Positions 25,333-32,165 of a stretch of DNA of 32,165 bases are shown here, piece after piece. This stretch comes from Nitrosomonadaceae bacterium (GTDB lineage Bacteria; Pseudomonadota; Gammaproteobacteria; Burkholderiales; Nitrosomonadaceae). The translations under genes and the position numbers were made by a program. Position 1 is the first letter of the stretch. Each line of letters begins with the position of its first letter. Location of the stretch: assembly GCA_002721545.1 (NCBI GenBank), contig PBKR01000001.1:1-32165 (forward strand). Reading direction: 5' to 3'. Below the pieces are notes generated by a model. That model was given only the letters and a program-made list of their open reading frames with translations, searched no databases and was not told where the DNA came from.

Positions 25333-25422
25333 GGAAAGCAAGCTTAAAAGTTATTCGTCGCACATGGCTTTATCGCGTTTAAATAATTTTATAGACACCT
25401 CTTTAAAATATTTTATTTTCTA

Positions 25423-26910
25423 ATGGAAAATATCGATTTAATCAGAACTTGTAACACTATGAGATCCGGTTTCCAAGAATGGGGAGACACGCTAGCCTAC
25501 TCTTTAGATAAAAAATTAAAAATGGTTGGCCAGCTTGAAAGGTATGGGGGCCAATACATTGAAGGAAACTGGCCGTTTTCCATCCCTGTATTGAGTAATG
25601 ATTTGATTGAATCGGGATTCCTGATGGCCATACTCCTATTCTTAACTATCTTTATTATGCCGCTGTTTTCGCGTGAACTAAGACAAAACAAACAAATATT
25701 AATTGGGTATGTGTTTGTGATTGGGCTCCATCAAATCATGGCCTTTACCAACGCTTGTATCTATCAAACTCTCATGGCGCGTAACGATGCCCGTGGTTTT
25801 CATATTTTTGCAAGAGAACTGGCCCGTAATGAGGGATGGAATTTTGATTTTTCCATAGGCCAAGAATTTTATATAGATATACTTACTACTGTCTATAGAT
25901 GGTTTGGTTCATCACACCTGCTTGGAGAGCAACTCTCAATTTTAGCTTTTGCTCTTTCTTGTATAGTATTCCTTAAGATTTTGCGGCAACTTGAGGCAGG
26001 ACGTTATAGGTTATTTGCGCTCCTTGCTTTCGGGGCGTATCCGACCATGATTGTTTACGGCTCCATAACTGTTCGGGAGTCTTATGAAGTATTTTTTTTC
26101 ATGCTTACTGTTTATTTCGGCATAAAAATGGCTGGTAAGGGAGGGGCAAACCTTTATCTTATTGCCCTGATCTTATCAGCCTTGGCTGCGGGATTTTTTC
26201 ATCAAGCACTGATCTTTTATATGGTCTTTCTAGTCCTTCTATTTCTCGCATGGACCTTTCTACCGATTACCCGTCTCAAGAATATAAAAAAGTTGAGTTT
26301 GGTAGCATGGATTATTATTCCATTTATTCTGGTAGGAATAATCATTTTTTTAAATATGAAAATGCTAGATCTCAGACCGGCTAACCGTGGTGTGTTCTCA
26401 ACGTTGATCGATGTTAATTGGTTGGAAGCGATTTCCAACTATCGGGTAGAGTCAATCAAAAATTCTGGAAGGACGGCCTATGGCGTTTACTTAGATATTA
26501 CTTCATCCTATATGATGGTCTACTCAGGTTTGAAGTTGTATGTTTATTATCTGTTTGCCCCTTTCCCATGGAATATAGGGAGTTTAACTGATTTATATGC
26601 AAGCACGGAGTCGATCATGCGCATGATCTTAATTTATTTTTCAGTAAAACAATGGCGCAAGGCTTATGGTTCACAGCGGCGTTTGCTGGGACTGATGTTG
26701 ATTTTATACTTTAGCATAACCTTTATGTGGGCGTTGGGTACTACAAATTATGGTACTGCTATGAGGCATCATATGTTGAGTTGGTGGATTATCGTAATCA
26801 TTGGTATTCCTCCACTAATGAAAAAATTGGGTCGTTTCCTCTTTAGGTCTATTGTAAATAGTTCTTCACATCGTTTGGAAGTTACTAGTGAGAATTTGGA
26901 TAGAAATTAA
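25423..26910 (+). CDS. Wzy/EpsG-like polysaccharide polymerase (copy 2)
   Basis: A 495-residue multi-helix membrane protein homologous to the preceding gene along its whole length after residue 57 (LSNDLIESGFLMAI against LTDSFIESGFLVAM). It shares ITVRESYEVFFFML and TTNYGTAMRHHM. The frame from ATG 25423 gives an extra N-terminal, mostly soluble piece of about 56 residues that copy 1 lacks. There is no ribosome site at this ATG, and a TTG at 25591 corresponds to the start of copy 1, so the true N-terminus is uncertain. Two polymerase-like proteins in one locus could make two linkages or two polymers, or one may act as a glycosyltransferase. The shared patch at 26461-26700 points to recent recombination between the copies. 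Confidence 0.65.
   Translation: MENIDLIRTCNTMRSGFQEWGDTLAYSLDKKLKMVGQLERYGGQYIEGNWPFSIPVLSNDLIESGFLMAILLFLTIFIMPLFSRELRQNKQILIGYVFVIGLHQIMAFTNACIYQTLMARNDARGFHIFARELARNEGWNFDFSIGQEFYIDILTTVYRWFGSSHLLGEQLSILAFALSCIVFLKILRQLEAGRYRLFALLAFGAYPTMIVYGSITVRESYEVFFFMLTVYFGIKMAGKGGANLYLIALILSALAAGFFHQALIFYMVFLVLLFLAWTFLPITRLKNIKKLSLVAWIIIPFILVGIIIFLNMKMLDLRPANRGVFSTLIDVNWLEAISNYRVESIKNSGRTAYGVYLDITSSYMMVYSGLKLYVYYLFAPFPWNIGSLTDLYASTESIMRMILIYFSVKQWRKAYGSQRRLLGLMLILYFSITFMWALGTTNYGTAMRHHMLSWWIIVIIGIPPLMKKLGRFLFRSIVNSSSHRLEVTSENLDRN
26461..26700 (+). repeat. Nearly identical patch in tandem Wzy-like genes, copy 2
   Basis: Counterpart of 24901-25140, displaced by exactly 1560 bases without gaps. The perfectly identical part is 26494-26601. 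Confidence 0.9.
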
Positions 26911-27194
26911 CCGAACCATAATTAGAGTACAGATTTTTCAGTTACAGGGGTGTTTCATCTCTAAAGAGTTGGAGAAATTGCAATTGTGGTAAAGAGTCAG
27001 TAAAATCGCTTTTGCAAGTAACTTTCTTGCCCCAGAAAATAGTTCATTACACCCTTCTCGAGTTAAATATATTTTTCGTTAAAATGTTTACGTATTGACC
27101 TGAAGCAAAATAGGGCCTTAATTTATTTCCTGCCTATGCAGAGCAGATAGTAGAAACCGAAATATTAGATTATTTGAAATGGAGTGCAGGTAAT

Positions 27195-29456
27195 ATGGAT
27201 AATGTGATTTCCTTTTCTAAGTTAACCCTTGGTTGCTTATTGCTTGCTATTGTAATTGCTCTCCCGTCAGGAATCACGGCTTGGTTTGACGGATTGCCCT
27301 GGACCGGTGAAAAGGAGACGATAGCCCTGACTATCATCATCCCATTTTTGTTCATTTTGGCCTGGCGTTTTCTTGCCTTGCGATTGCCGATATTACTCCT
27401 TGGTGCTTTGTTGATCCTTAAAATTGTATTGTTTTTGGGAAGTCCTGCCGGCGGCTGGCTGGTTAAGGTTTACCCTTCTGCGAATTATGATTCATCTGTG
27501 TTGAGTTCGTTTCAAAGGCATGAAGGAGATACTTGGGTAACCACCTATGAAACCTCTTGGAACGAAAATGCATCGGGTATTCTGCGGCAGCCATGGACAG
27601 AAAAGCTCGATTTTCCTTTGGATTGGGTGCTGTTTTCCAATACTGCGGCGTGTGGCGTGTCTACGATTCCATGCTTCAACAAGTTGAATCCAGTTATTGA
27701 AATCGAGGGTTCCGTGTTAATTCCTGAAGGGAAGAGGTTTTCCCTTGTAGCTGAGGGTGTCCAAAAAGGAACTCTTTCAGCAATACATGAAAGCGGAGAG
27801 AGTTTTATTTTAACACCCACAAAAGACATTAAAGAGGGATCGGAGAAACAATATCAGCTTCCACGCAGTGGTAGGTGGAGGGTTTCCGGTAAGCTCCATT
27901 ATGGGGGCACCGAGTGGTCGTTGATTCCTTTACTGGTAGAGGATGATGGGGAGATCGAGACGGAATTAGGTAGAGGAGTGTTGTGGAAAAGCGAAGAAAG
28001 TCTATCCAGCGCTGAGAGCCAAATTGGTATTTATAAATTTATCAGCTTTGTTATAGATATTGGCATTATAGTTTTTCTTATTCTCTGGGCTGCCTGGGCC
28101 ACTCGTTTAATGATTCACCGACAGATACTTACTTTACCACTTGTAGTTTTCAGTACGTCAGCGATTTGCATATCTATTTTCATGGCTCCGGTTTTTGCAT
28201 ATATGCTTCAAAGGGTGGGCTTGGCTGATCCTACTAGCGCATCATATCTTGGGATTTCGATATTGATATCAGGAATTGGTTACCTTTTATGGGTTTATTG
28301 GGCAAAGGATTTCCGCAATTTTAGAGCTGATCAAATTGTCCTATCCGTATTTTTGCTTTTCGGGCCTCCTTTATTGCTGTTTTTTGCAAATCTCTGGTGC
28401 TCTATCTTGGGACAATGGGCCGTTTGGGGTGCTGGGGATGATTGGACTTCTTATCAGTTCTTTGCCCGGAAAATTGTGGTAGAAGGCGAGTGGCTCAATG
28501 CGGGAGAAGGAGTTTTTATAATGCAGCCGCTCTATCGCTATTTTGTTGGTTTTTATCATTGGTTATTTGGACAAAGTGCATTCGTCCAGCATATGGCAGA
28601 TGTATGGTGTGTGTTGGGAGCAACCGTCCTCCTCGCCAGTTGGGCCGTAAAACTTAGGTTATCAGCCCTCATCATTCTTATCGCCAATACCATTTACTTG
28701 GCGATTATCTTAATGGGAACTATTAGATACCATATTGGTAGAGGGTTGATTGAGCATCACGCAATGATATTTATGGTTCTGGCAGGATGGTTCCTGTATG
28801 GCGCCCGTGAGGGAAACTTCTTGAGAATTGTAGGGGCTGGTATCTGTGGCGTTATCGGTTACTGGCTCCGTCAAGATCACCTAATAGTAATAGCGATGCT
28901 TGTATTCTTTATTATTGAACCTACTCACGGGGCTACGGCAGAAGTTTGGAAGGCTTATTGGAGCCAGATATGGACTTATTGGAAGAGAGGATTCTCATAT
29001 GTAGGAATTATAGTTTCTGGGGTCTTTTTAATTTGTTTTAGAAACTGGTGGGTCGGGGGAGTTTTCGCCCCCGCAGTTGGTCCTGGCGGTCCAGACATGC
29101 CACCTGTTTACTTTAGTACAGAAATTGACGTAACTGATCTTTATATGAAGATGAAACTTATGCTAACAGCGACTCATTCTCCGACTCCATCCTTTGCTAC
29201 GATGGTTCTTCTGCCTGGAACATTTATTGGGTTCGCAGCTCTTATATGGCGTCCAAACTGTTTGCGGGGTTTTCCTATGGCTATAGGTTGTGCTTTGATT
29301 GGCGTATTTCTTCCTTACGTCTTTTTTAGTAATCCAGGCTATCCTGGTCGCTACAGTATTCATTTGTTGCCGCTGGCACTTCTTTCTACTATGATTATTA
29401 CGGATTATCTTCTCAAAAGGGTTTCTTTTTTTGAAATTAGAGTCGACGAAGAATAG
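27195..29456 (+). CDS. GT-C-like membrane protein with N-terminal beta-rich domain
   Basis: 753 residues from the ATG at 27195 (GGAG and GCAGG precede it; a TTG at 27174 would add seven residues). Helices at about 10-30, 43-63 and 65-84 are followed by a soluble, probably periplasmic part at about 95-280. That part has beta-sandwich character (VIEIEGSVLIPEG, RFSLVAEG, GRWRVSGKLHYGG), reminiscent of carbohydrate-binding or PA14-like domains. From about residue 285 the protein is again multi-helical. GAGDDWTSYQF with D415-D416 and QPLYRY (444-449), just after a helix, resemble the first periplasmic loop of GT39/ArnT-type GT-C transferases. Such enzymes use polyprenyl-phosphate sugars to decorate glycans in the periplasm. 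Family placement is moderate; donor and acceptor are unknown. It ends just before a strong terminator. Confidence 0.65.
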   Translation: MDNVISFSKLTLGCLLLAIVIALPSGITAWFDGLPWTGEKETIALTIIIPFLFILAWRFLALRLPILLLGALLILKIVLFLGSPAGGWLVKVYPSANYDSSVLSSFQRHEGDTWVTTYETSWNENASGILRQPWTEKLDFPLDWVLFSNTAACGVSTIPCFNKLNPVIEIEGSVLIPEGKRFSLVAEGVQKGTLSAIHESGESFILTPTKDIKEGSEKQYQLPRSGRWRVSGKLHYGGTEWSLIPLLVEDDGEIETELGRGVLWKSEESLSSAESQIGIYKFISFVIDIGIIVFLILWAAWATRLMIHRQILTLPLVVFSTSAICISIFMAPVFAYMLQRVGLADPTSASYLGISILISGIGYLLWVYWAKDFRNFRADQIVLSVFLLFGPPLLLFFANLWCSILGQWAVWGAGDDWTSYQFFARKIVVEGEWLNAGEGVFIMQPLYRYFVGFYHWLFGQSAFVQHMADVWCVLGATVLLASWAVKLRLSALIILIANTIYLAIILMGTIRYHIGRGLIEHHAMIFMVLAGWFLYGAREGNFLRIVGAGICGVIGYWLRQDHLIVIAMLVFFIIEPTHGATAEVWKAYWSQIWTYWKRGFSYVGIIVSGVFLICFRNWWVGGVFAPAVGPGGPDMPPVYFSTEIDVTDLYMKMKLMLTATHSPTPSFATMVLLPGTFIGFAALIWRPNCLRGFPMAIGCALIGVFLPYVFFSNPGYPGRYSIHLLPLALLSTMIITDYLLKRVSFFEIRVDEE

Positions 29457-29458
29457 GC

Positions 29459-29492
29459 AGTATTAATTTTTTAAAAAATTAATACTTTTTTT
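29459..29492 (+). terminator. Rho-independent terminator, AT-rich
   Basis: A perfect 28-base palindrome (14-base arms, 29459-29486) begins 2 bases after the stop of the membrane protein gene and runs into seven T residues. The stem is almost all A-T, but long and uninterrupted. On the other strand it lacks a following T-run, so it mainly ends rightward transcription. Confidence 0.75.
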
Positions 29493-29704
29493 ACTTAAAG
29501 CATGCTTGTATCCCACTCGCTAGTGACGCGCAGAATTTTCTTCTTTATTTACAACCGCTTATTACTACCTCATAGTGCGTACGCAAGTAATGTGTAAACC
29601 TATCAACACTCTGCACGTCGTTTCTAAGTTTGTGTTCTTATTGTAGATCAATAGTCTACGCAATTCTTACTTGTACATTGTGCGACGGTTATATATGAGA
29701 CGCA

Positions 29705-31396
29705 TCAATGCCACATTCGAAACTTTACGTCAGTTTGCCTTTTAATATGGGAAAGAATATCCCCTTCTCGTTTTTTTATCTTTTTTGATTGGGTGCCTTC
29801 TTGATACTGAGAATGGAAGTCTACATACAAAATACTTATGTGGTTTATCGCTTGATTCTCTATTAAGGCTTCCAATAACTCTACCTCTGCACTTTCGATA
29901 TCCATTTTAACAATAATTTTATCGAAACATTTAGATTTCTCATTTAGGTAATCAATAAAATTTATTAATTCTATGTCTATGGCTGTATCGCTAGATGCAG
30001 AATACCATAACGAATTATGCTGCTTAACTATTGAGCCGCCCAGCGATAACTTCCCGCCTTCACTGTCTGCCAAGCCATAGAATTTAAATGTACCAGCCTT
30101 AGGACCAACCCCAACATTTCTCACCACAACATCGCCAGAAATCACTGTGGGTAGCTGAAGCAGCTTTTCATAACAGAATGGATTGGGCTCAAATAATTCG
30201 AAACTAATATTTTTCTGATCAAAGTAATTTGAGAAACACTTATATGCTTGCCCTACGTTGGCACCCAAATCAATAAATAAGATTTTTTCATCATGTTTGA
30301 TGTCCTTAGAATCTCTCCATGCCCAATATCTCCCCGTATAACTTTTATATCTATCAATCAGCTTTTTTTTCTCTAAATTAATTAGGATGTTCAAAACTTT
30401 TTTAGAGAACAACCTAATTATATTATTGATTGTATCATTTCTTCTTCCTACCTTCTCCAACGCTTCATCACGTTCAACTTTCTCCGCTTCAACCATTTGC
30501 TGCTGAAGTGCTTTCATTTCAGCTTTGCTTGTAAGTATGTTCTCATGCTGCAAAGCATCTTTTGAAATTTTCGTATTTTTGTAAAGCGCACAAACTCTAT
30601 CGTGGCTGACATTTACCAATTCGAAACCGCGAGCAAGCAAATAGTTAGTTACGGGCACTAAAGTGCTTTCAGCATCAATCCCTCGCTCATACCCCAAGTC
30701 TGCTGAAACATAATCAATTAGTTGTAGTTTTTCACCCAACCCTTCGAGAATTTCGGGTTCTGTCCCCTCAGCCTCAAGCTTTAAACACTTAACACGCTTT
30801 TCGATATAACTCTCGAGCTGCTTAGCCTTTGCTATTACTTTGTCATTAAATTTCTGTGGCTCAATGAAGGAAGAATCCGCTGTTTGCGAGCTCAAGTAAA
30901 ACGTACGATCCCCTTCGCTATTCCACAATCCGACGTTATGCACTTCACTAGGCCTAACATTCTTCTCTAAGCATTTAAATTCGATTGGAGATGGTTCGAA
31001 GCCTATGTATACGATATCTATTTTGTGCAAATCGAACCATAACTTTAAGTCACCTACATTGGCTCCACAGTCGATAAAAATATCTCCATCTTGAAAGCCA
31101 ATCTGCCTTAAAAAATAACAATCTGCCAAGGTTACTGCTCGTGGAATCACTCCAAATTCATACGCCATATTACATTGACGCTGATGCCTTATCAGATAAC
31201 TAAAGCTTGGAAAGGACTTGTCCGTAACAACAAATTCAGTGCCATTCCAACTCAATCTTGCATCACTCCTAATCAAAAGTGACTTGAGGTTAAATAAAAG
31301 TGCAAAGATTCTCTTGTCTGTCTTTAGTAGTACCACCCTGTATAAAGAATACAAAACTTGGATATGGAACTTTATATATCGTCTAAATAAATTCAT
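29705..31396 (-). CDS. Double-domain FkbM-type methyltransferase
   Basis: A 563-residue leftward protein with two FkbM methyltransferase domains. The first has FIDCGANVGD (107-116), the acidic IGFEPSP (131-137) and KLEAEGTEPEILEGL (206-220). The second has FIDLGANVGQ (374-383), LFEPNP (401-406) and KMDIESAEVELLEAL (497-511). A charged helical stretch at about 290-320, probably a coiled coil, joins them. FkbM proteins are SAM-dependent O-methyltransferases, frequent in glycan loci. The two halves differ clearly in sequence, so they are not a recent duplication. The second half has DIES where DxEG is usual. AAAGGA lies 4 bases before the ATG at 31396. It is separated from the block on its left by the terminator and 212 further bases. 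Confidence 0.88.
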   Translation of the reverse strand: MNLFRRYIKFHIQVLYSLYRVVLLKTDKRIFALLFNLKSLLIRSDARLSWNGTEFVVTDKSFPSFSYLIRHQRQCNMAYEFGVIPRAVTLADCYFLRQIGFQDGDIFIDCGANVGDLKLWFDLHKIDIVYIGFEPSPIEFKCLEKNVRPSEVHNVGLWNSEGDRTFYLSSQTADSSFIEPQKFNDKVIAKAKQLESYIEKRVKCLKLEAEGTEPEILEGLGEKLQLIDYVSADLGYERGIDAESTLVPVTNYLLARGFELVNVSHDRVCALYKNTKISKDALQHENILTSKAEMKALQQQMVEAEKVERDEALEKVGRRNDTINNIIRLFSKKVLNILINLEKKKLIDRYKSYTGRYWAWRDSKDIKHDEKILFIDLGANVGQAYKCFSNYFDQKNISFELFEPNPFCYEKLLQLPTVISGDVVVRNVGVGPKAGTFKFYGLADSEGGKLSLGGSIVKQHNSLWYSASSDTAIDIELINFIDYLNEKSKCFDKIIVKMDIESAEVELLEALIENQAINHISILYVDFHSQYQEGTQSKKIKKREGDILSHIKRQTDVKFRMWH

Positions 31397-31456
31397 TTCT
31401 TCCTTTCTTTAGCTCTTACTTTTAGCATTCAAGAAAGCGTTTGACAAGCTGTGCAT

Positions 31457-31535
31457 CTCCGTCTGCTTTCGTTATACAGCGTCCAAGGTAATTTGGAATG
31501 TCGTTCAGTTTATCCAACTTGCTATTCAGACGGAG
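31457..31535. repeat. Inverted repeat pair A (9-base arms)
   Basis: CTCCGTCTG at 31457-31465 is the exact reverse complement of CAGACGGAG at 31527-31535. Arm B of the second pair lies between them. Confidence 0.6.
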
Positions 31536-31611
31536 CTGGGTTAAACTTTTTTTTGTAATTGATTACTGTTAATATATGGCCTAAATAGGCGTGCCATTCC
31601 AAATTATTACC
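31487..31611. repeat. Inverted repeat pair B (14/17-base arms)
   Basis: GGTAATTTGGAATG at 31487-31500 pairs with CATTCCAAATTATTACC at 31595-31611, all bases matching apart from a three-base insertion in the second arm. Arm A' lies between the two, so the pairs are interleaved. Confidence 0.65.
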
Positions 31612-31649
31612 CATCTAACTAAGCTTTTTCGAACGTACTCTAGCGCGTA

Positions 31650-32165
31650 ATGATTACTACTAGCGGTTTTAAACAAGAAATCCAAAAGCTGGGTAAAAGC
31701 TCGATCCTTTTGGGAAACAGATCAATGCCCCTGCAGTTGGTTCTTTTTGTGACATCGCGCTGCAATATGCGTTGCGACCATTGTTTTTATTTAGATGAAA
31801 TTAATGATTCTTCCAGAACAGAGCTCTCGATTGAACAAATAGAAACATTAGCAAAAGAACTTGGAGGTCTAAATTGGGTAGCCCTCTCAGGTGGGGAGCC
31901 ATATTTGCGTAAAGATCTTGTTGAGATTAAGCAGGCTTTTTACAAACATTCCCGACCCAATATAATGTCTCATGTGACAAACGGTTATTACCCGGACCGG
32001 ATTTCAGATATGACGGGGAAAATGGCGGCTTCTTGTTCTAAAAGTAAAGTTTTGGTTATATTTTCATTGGATGGGTTACAAGAAACTCATGATCAGATTC
32101 GTCATTCGCCGGGGAGTTTTGATCTAGTAAGGGAATCCATTCAATCTGTTCAAAAACATCAGTCT
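31650..32165 (+). CDS. Radical SAM protein, N-terminal part, cut by window edge
   Basis: From the ATG at 31650, whose frame has a stop three codons upstream (31641), 172 codons run open to the end of the window. The radical SAM motif C-x3-C-x2-C is in TSRCNMRCDHC (Cys at residues 39, 43 and 46). The expected core elements follow: LSGGEPYLRKDL, HVTNGYY and IFSLDGLQETHD. The C-terminal half, where auxiliary cluster or substrate domains would sit, is outside the window, so no function can be given. The ribosome site is not obvious. It is the third radical SAM gene in this glycan locus, and divergent from the FkbM gene. Confidence 0.88.
   Translation, partial: MITTSGFKQEIQKLGKSSILLGNRSMPLQLVLFVTSRCNMRCDHCFYLDEINDSSRTELSIEQIETLAKELGGLNWVALSGGEPYLRKDLVEIKQAFYKHSRPNIMSHVTNGYYPDRISDMTGKMAASCSKSKVLVIFSLDGLQETHDQIRHSPGSFDLVRESIQSVQKHQS

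Larger units (their letters stand above)
31397..31649. other. Divergent intergenic region with interleaved inverted repeats
   Basis: These 253 bases separate the FkbM gene (leftward) from a radical SAM gene (rightward). They contain two pairs of inverted repeats in the order A-B-A'-B', listed separately. A perfect TTGACA hexamer at 31441-31446 is present, but no -10 element lies at the right distance. Confidence 0.5.

Noticed and set aside
31441-31446. Perfect TTGACA as -35 of a promoter for the gene at 31650
   Set aside because: The nearest TATA-like hexamer (about 31472) is 25 bases away, outside the usual 15-19 range.

Overview
The window is a surface-polysaccharide (O-antigen or capsule/exopolysaccharide type) biosynthesis locus of a Gram-negative bacterium. 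The evidence is two polyprenyl-phosphate sugar-1-phosphate transferases, a Wzx-type flippase, two Wzy-like membrane proteins, several glycosyltransferases and a dense set of nucleotide-sugar and sugar-decorating enzymes. A gammaproteobacterium is plausible, but the genus cannot be named from the sequence. Base composition is uneven: one 60-base stretch of asnB is about 60% GC and one stretch of the radical SAM gene at 16233 is about 32% GC by hand count. This suggests assembly from pieces of different origin. No tRNA, rRNA, CRISPR array, transposase or integrase was seen.

Left block (1-2321): the N-terminus of a membrane-bound NDP-sugar 4,6-dehydratase (CapD/WbpM/FlaA1 type, minus strand, cut by the window edge) is divergent from an NDP-sugar 4-reductase and a small PglC/WreU-like phosphoglycosyl transferase. 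Together they look like a module that makes UDP-QuiNAc (or a relative) and loads it on undecaprenyl phosphate.

CDP-sugar block (2585-10099): rfbF, rfbG, an RmlC-like epimerase, a TylC3/NovU-type sugar C-methyltransferase and a fused ketoreductase/aminotransferase are linked by four successive 4-base overlaps. A sugar N-formyltransferase and a CmcI-type O-methyltransferase follow. The predicted product is a CDP-activated, C-methyl-branched 6-deoxyhexose, possibly 4-formamido and O-methylated.

Middle block (10241-20784): a large radical SAM protein, two closely related GT2 genes flanking and overlapping a wzx gene, a second AT-rich radical SAM gene, a GT4, a second and divergent phosphoglycosyl transferase, and an inverted GT4 gene.

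Right block (21133-32165): a small SAM methyltransferase coupled to an AsnB amidotransferase, two tandem Wzy-like membrane proteins sharing a sharply bounded, nearly identical 240-base patch, a GT-C-like membrane protein with an extra N-terminal domain, a strong AT-rich terminator, an opposite-strand protein with two FkbM methyltransferase domains, and the start of a third radical SAM gene cut by the right edge.

The most unusual points are the fused reductase-aminotransferase in a C-methyl CDP-sugar pathway with a formyltransferase, the gene-conversion patch in the Wzy-like pair, the double FkbM protein, three radical SAM proteins in one glycan locus, and interleaved inverted repeats in the last intergenic region.
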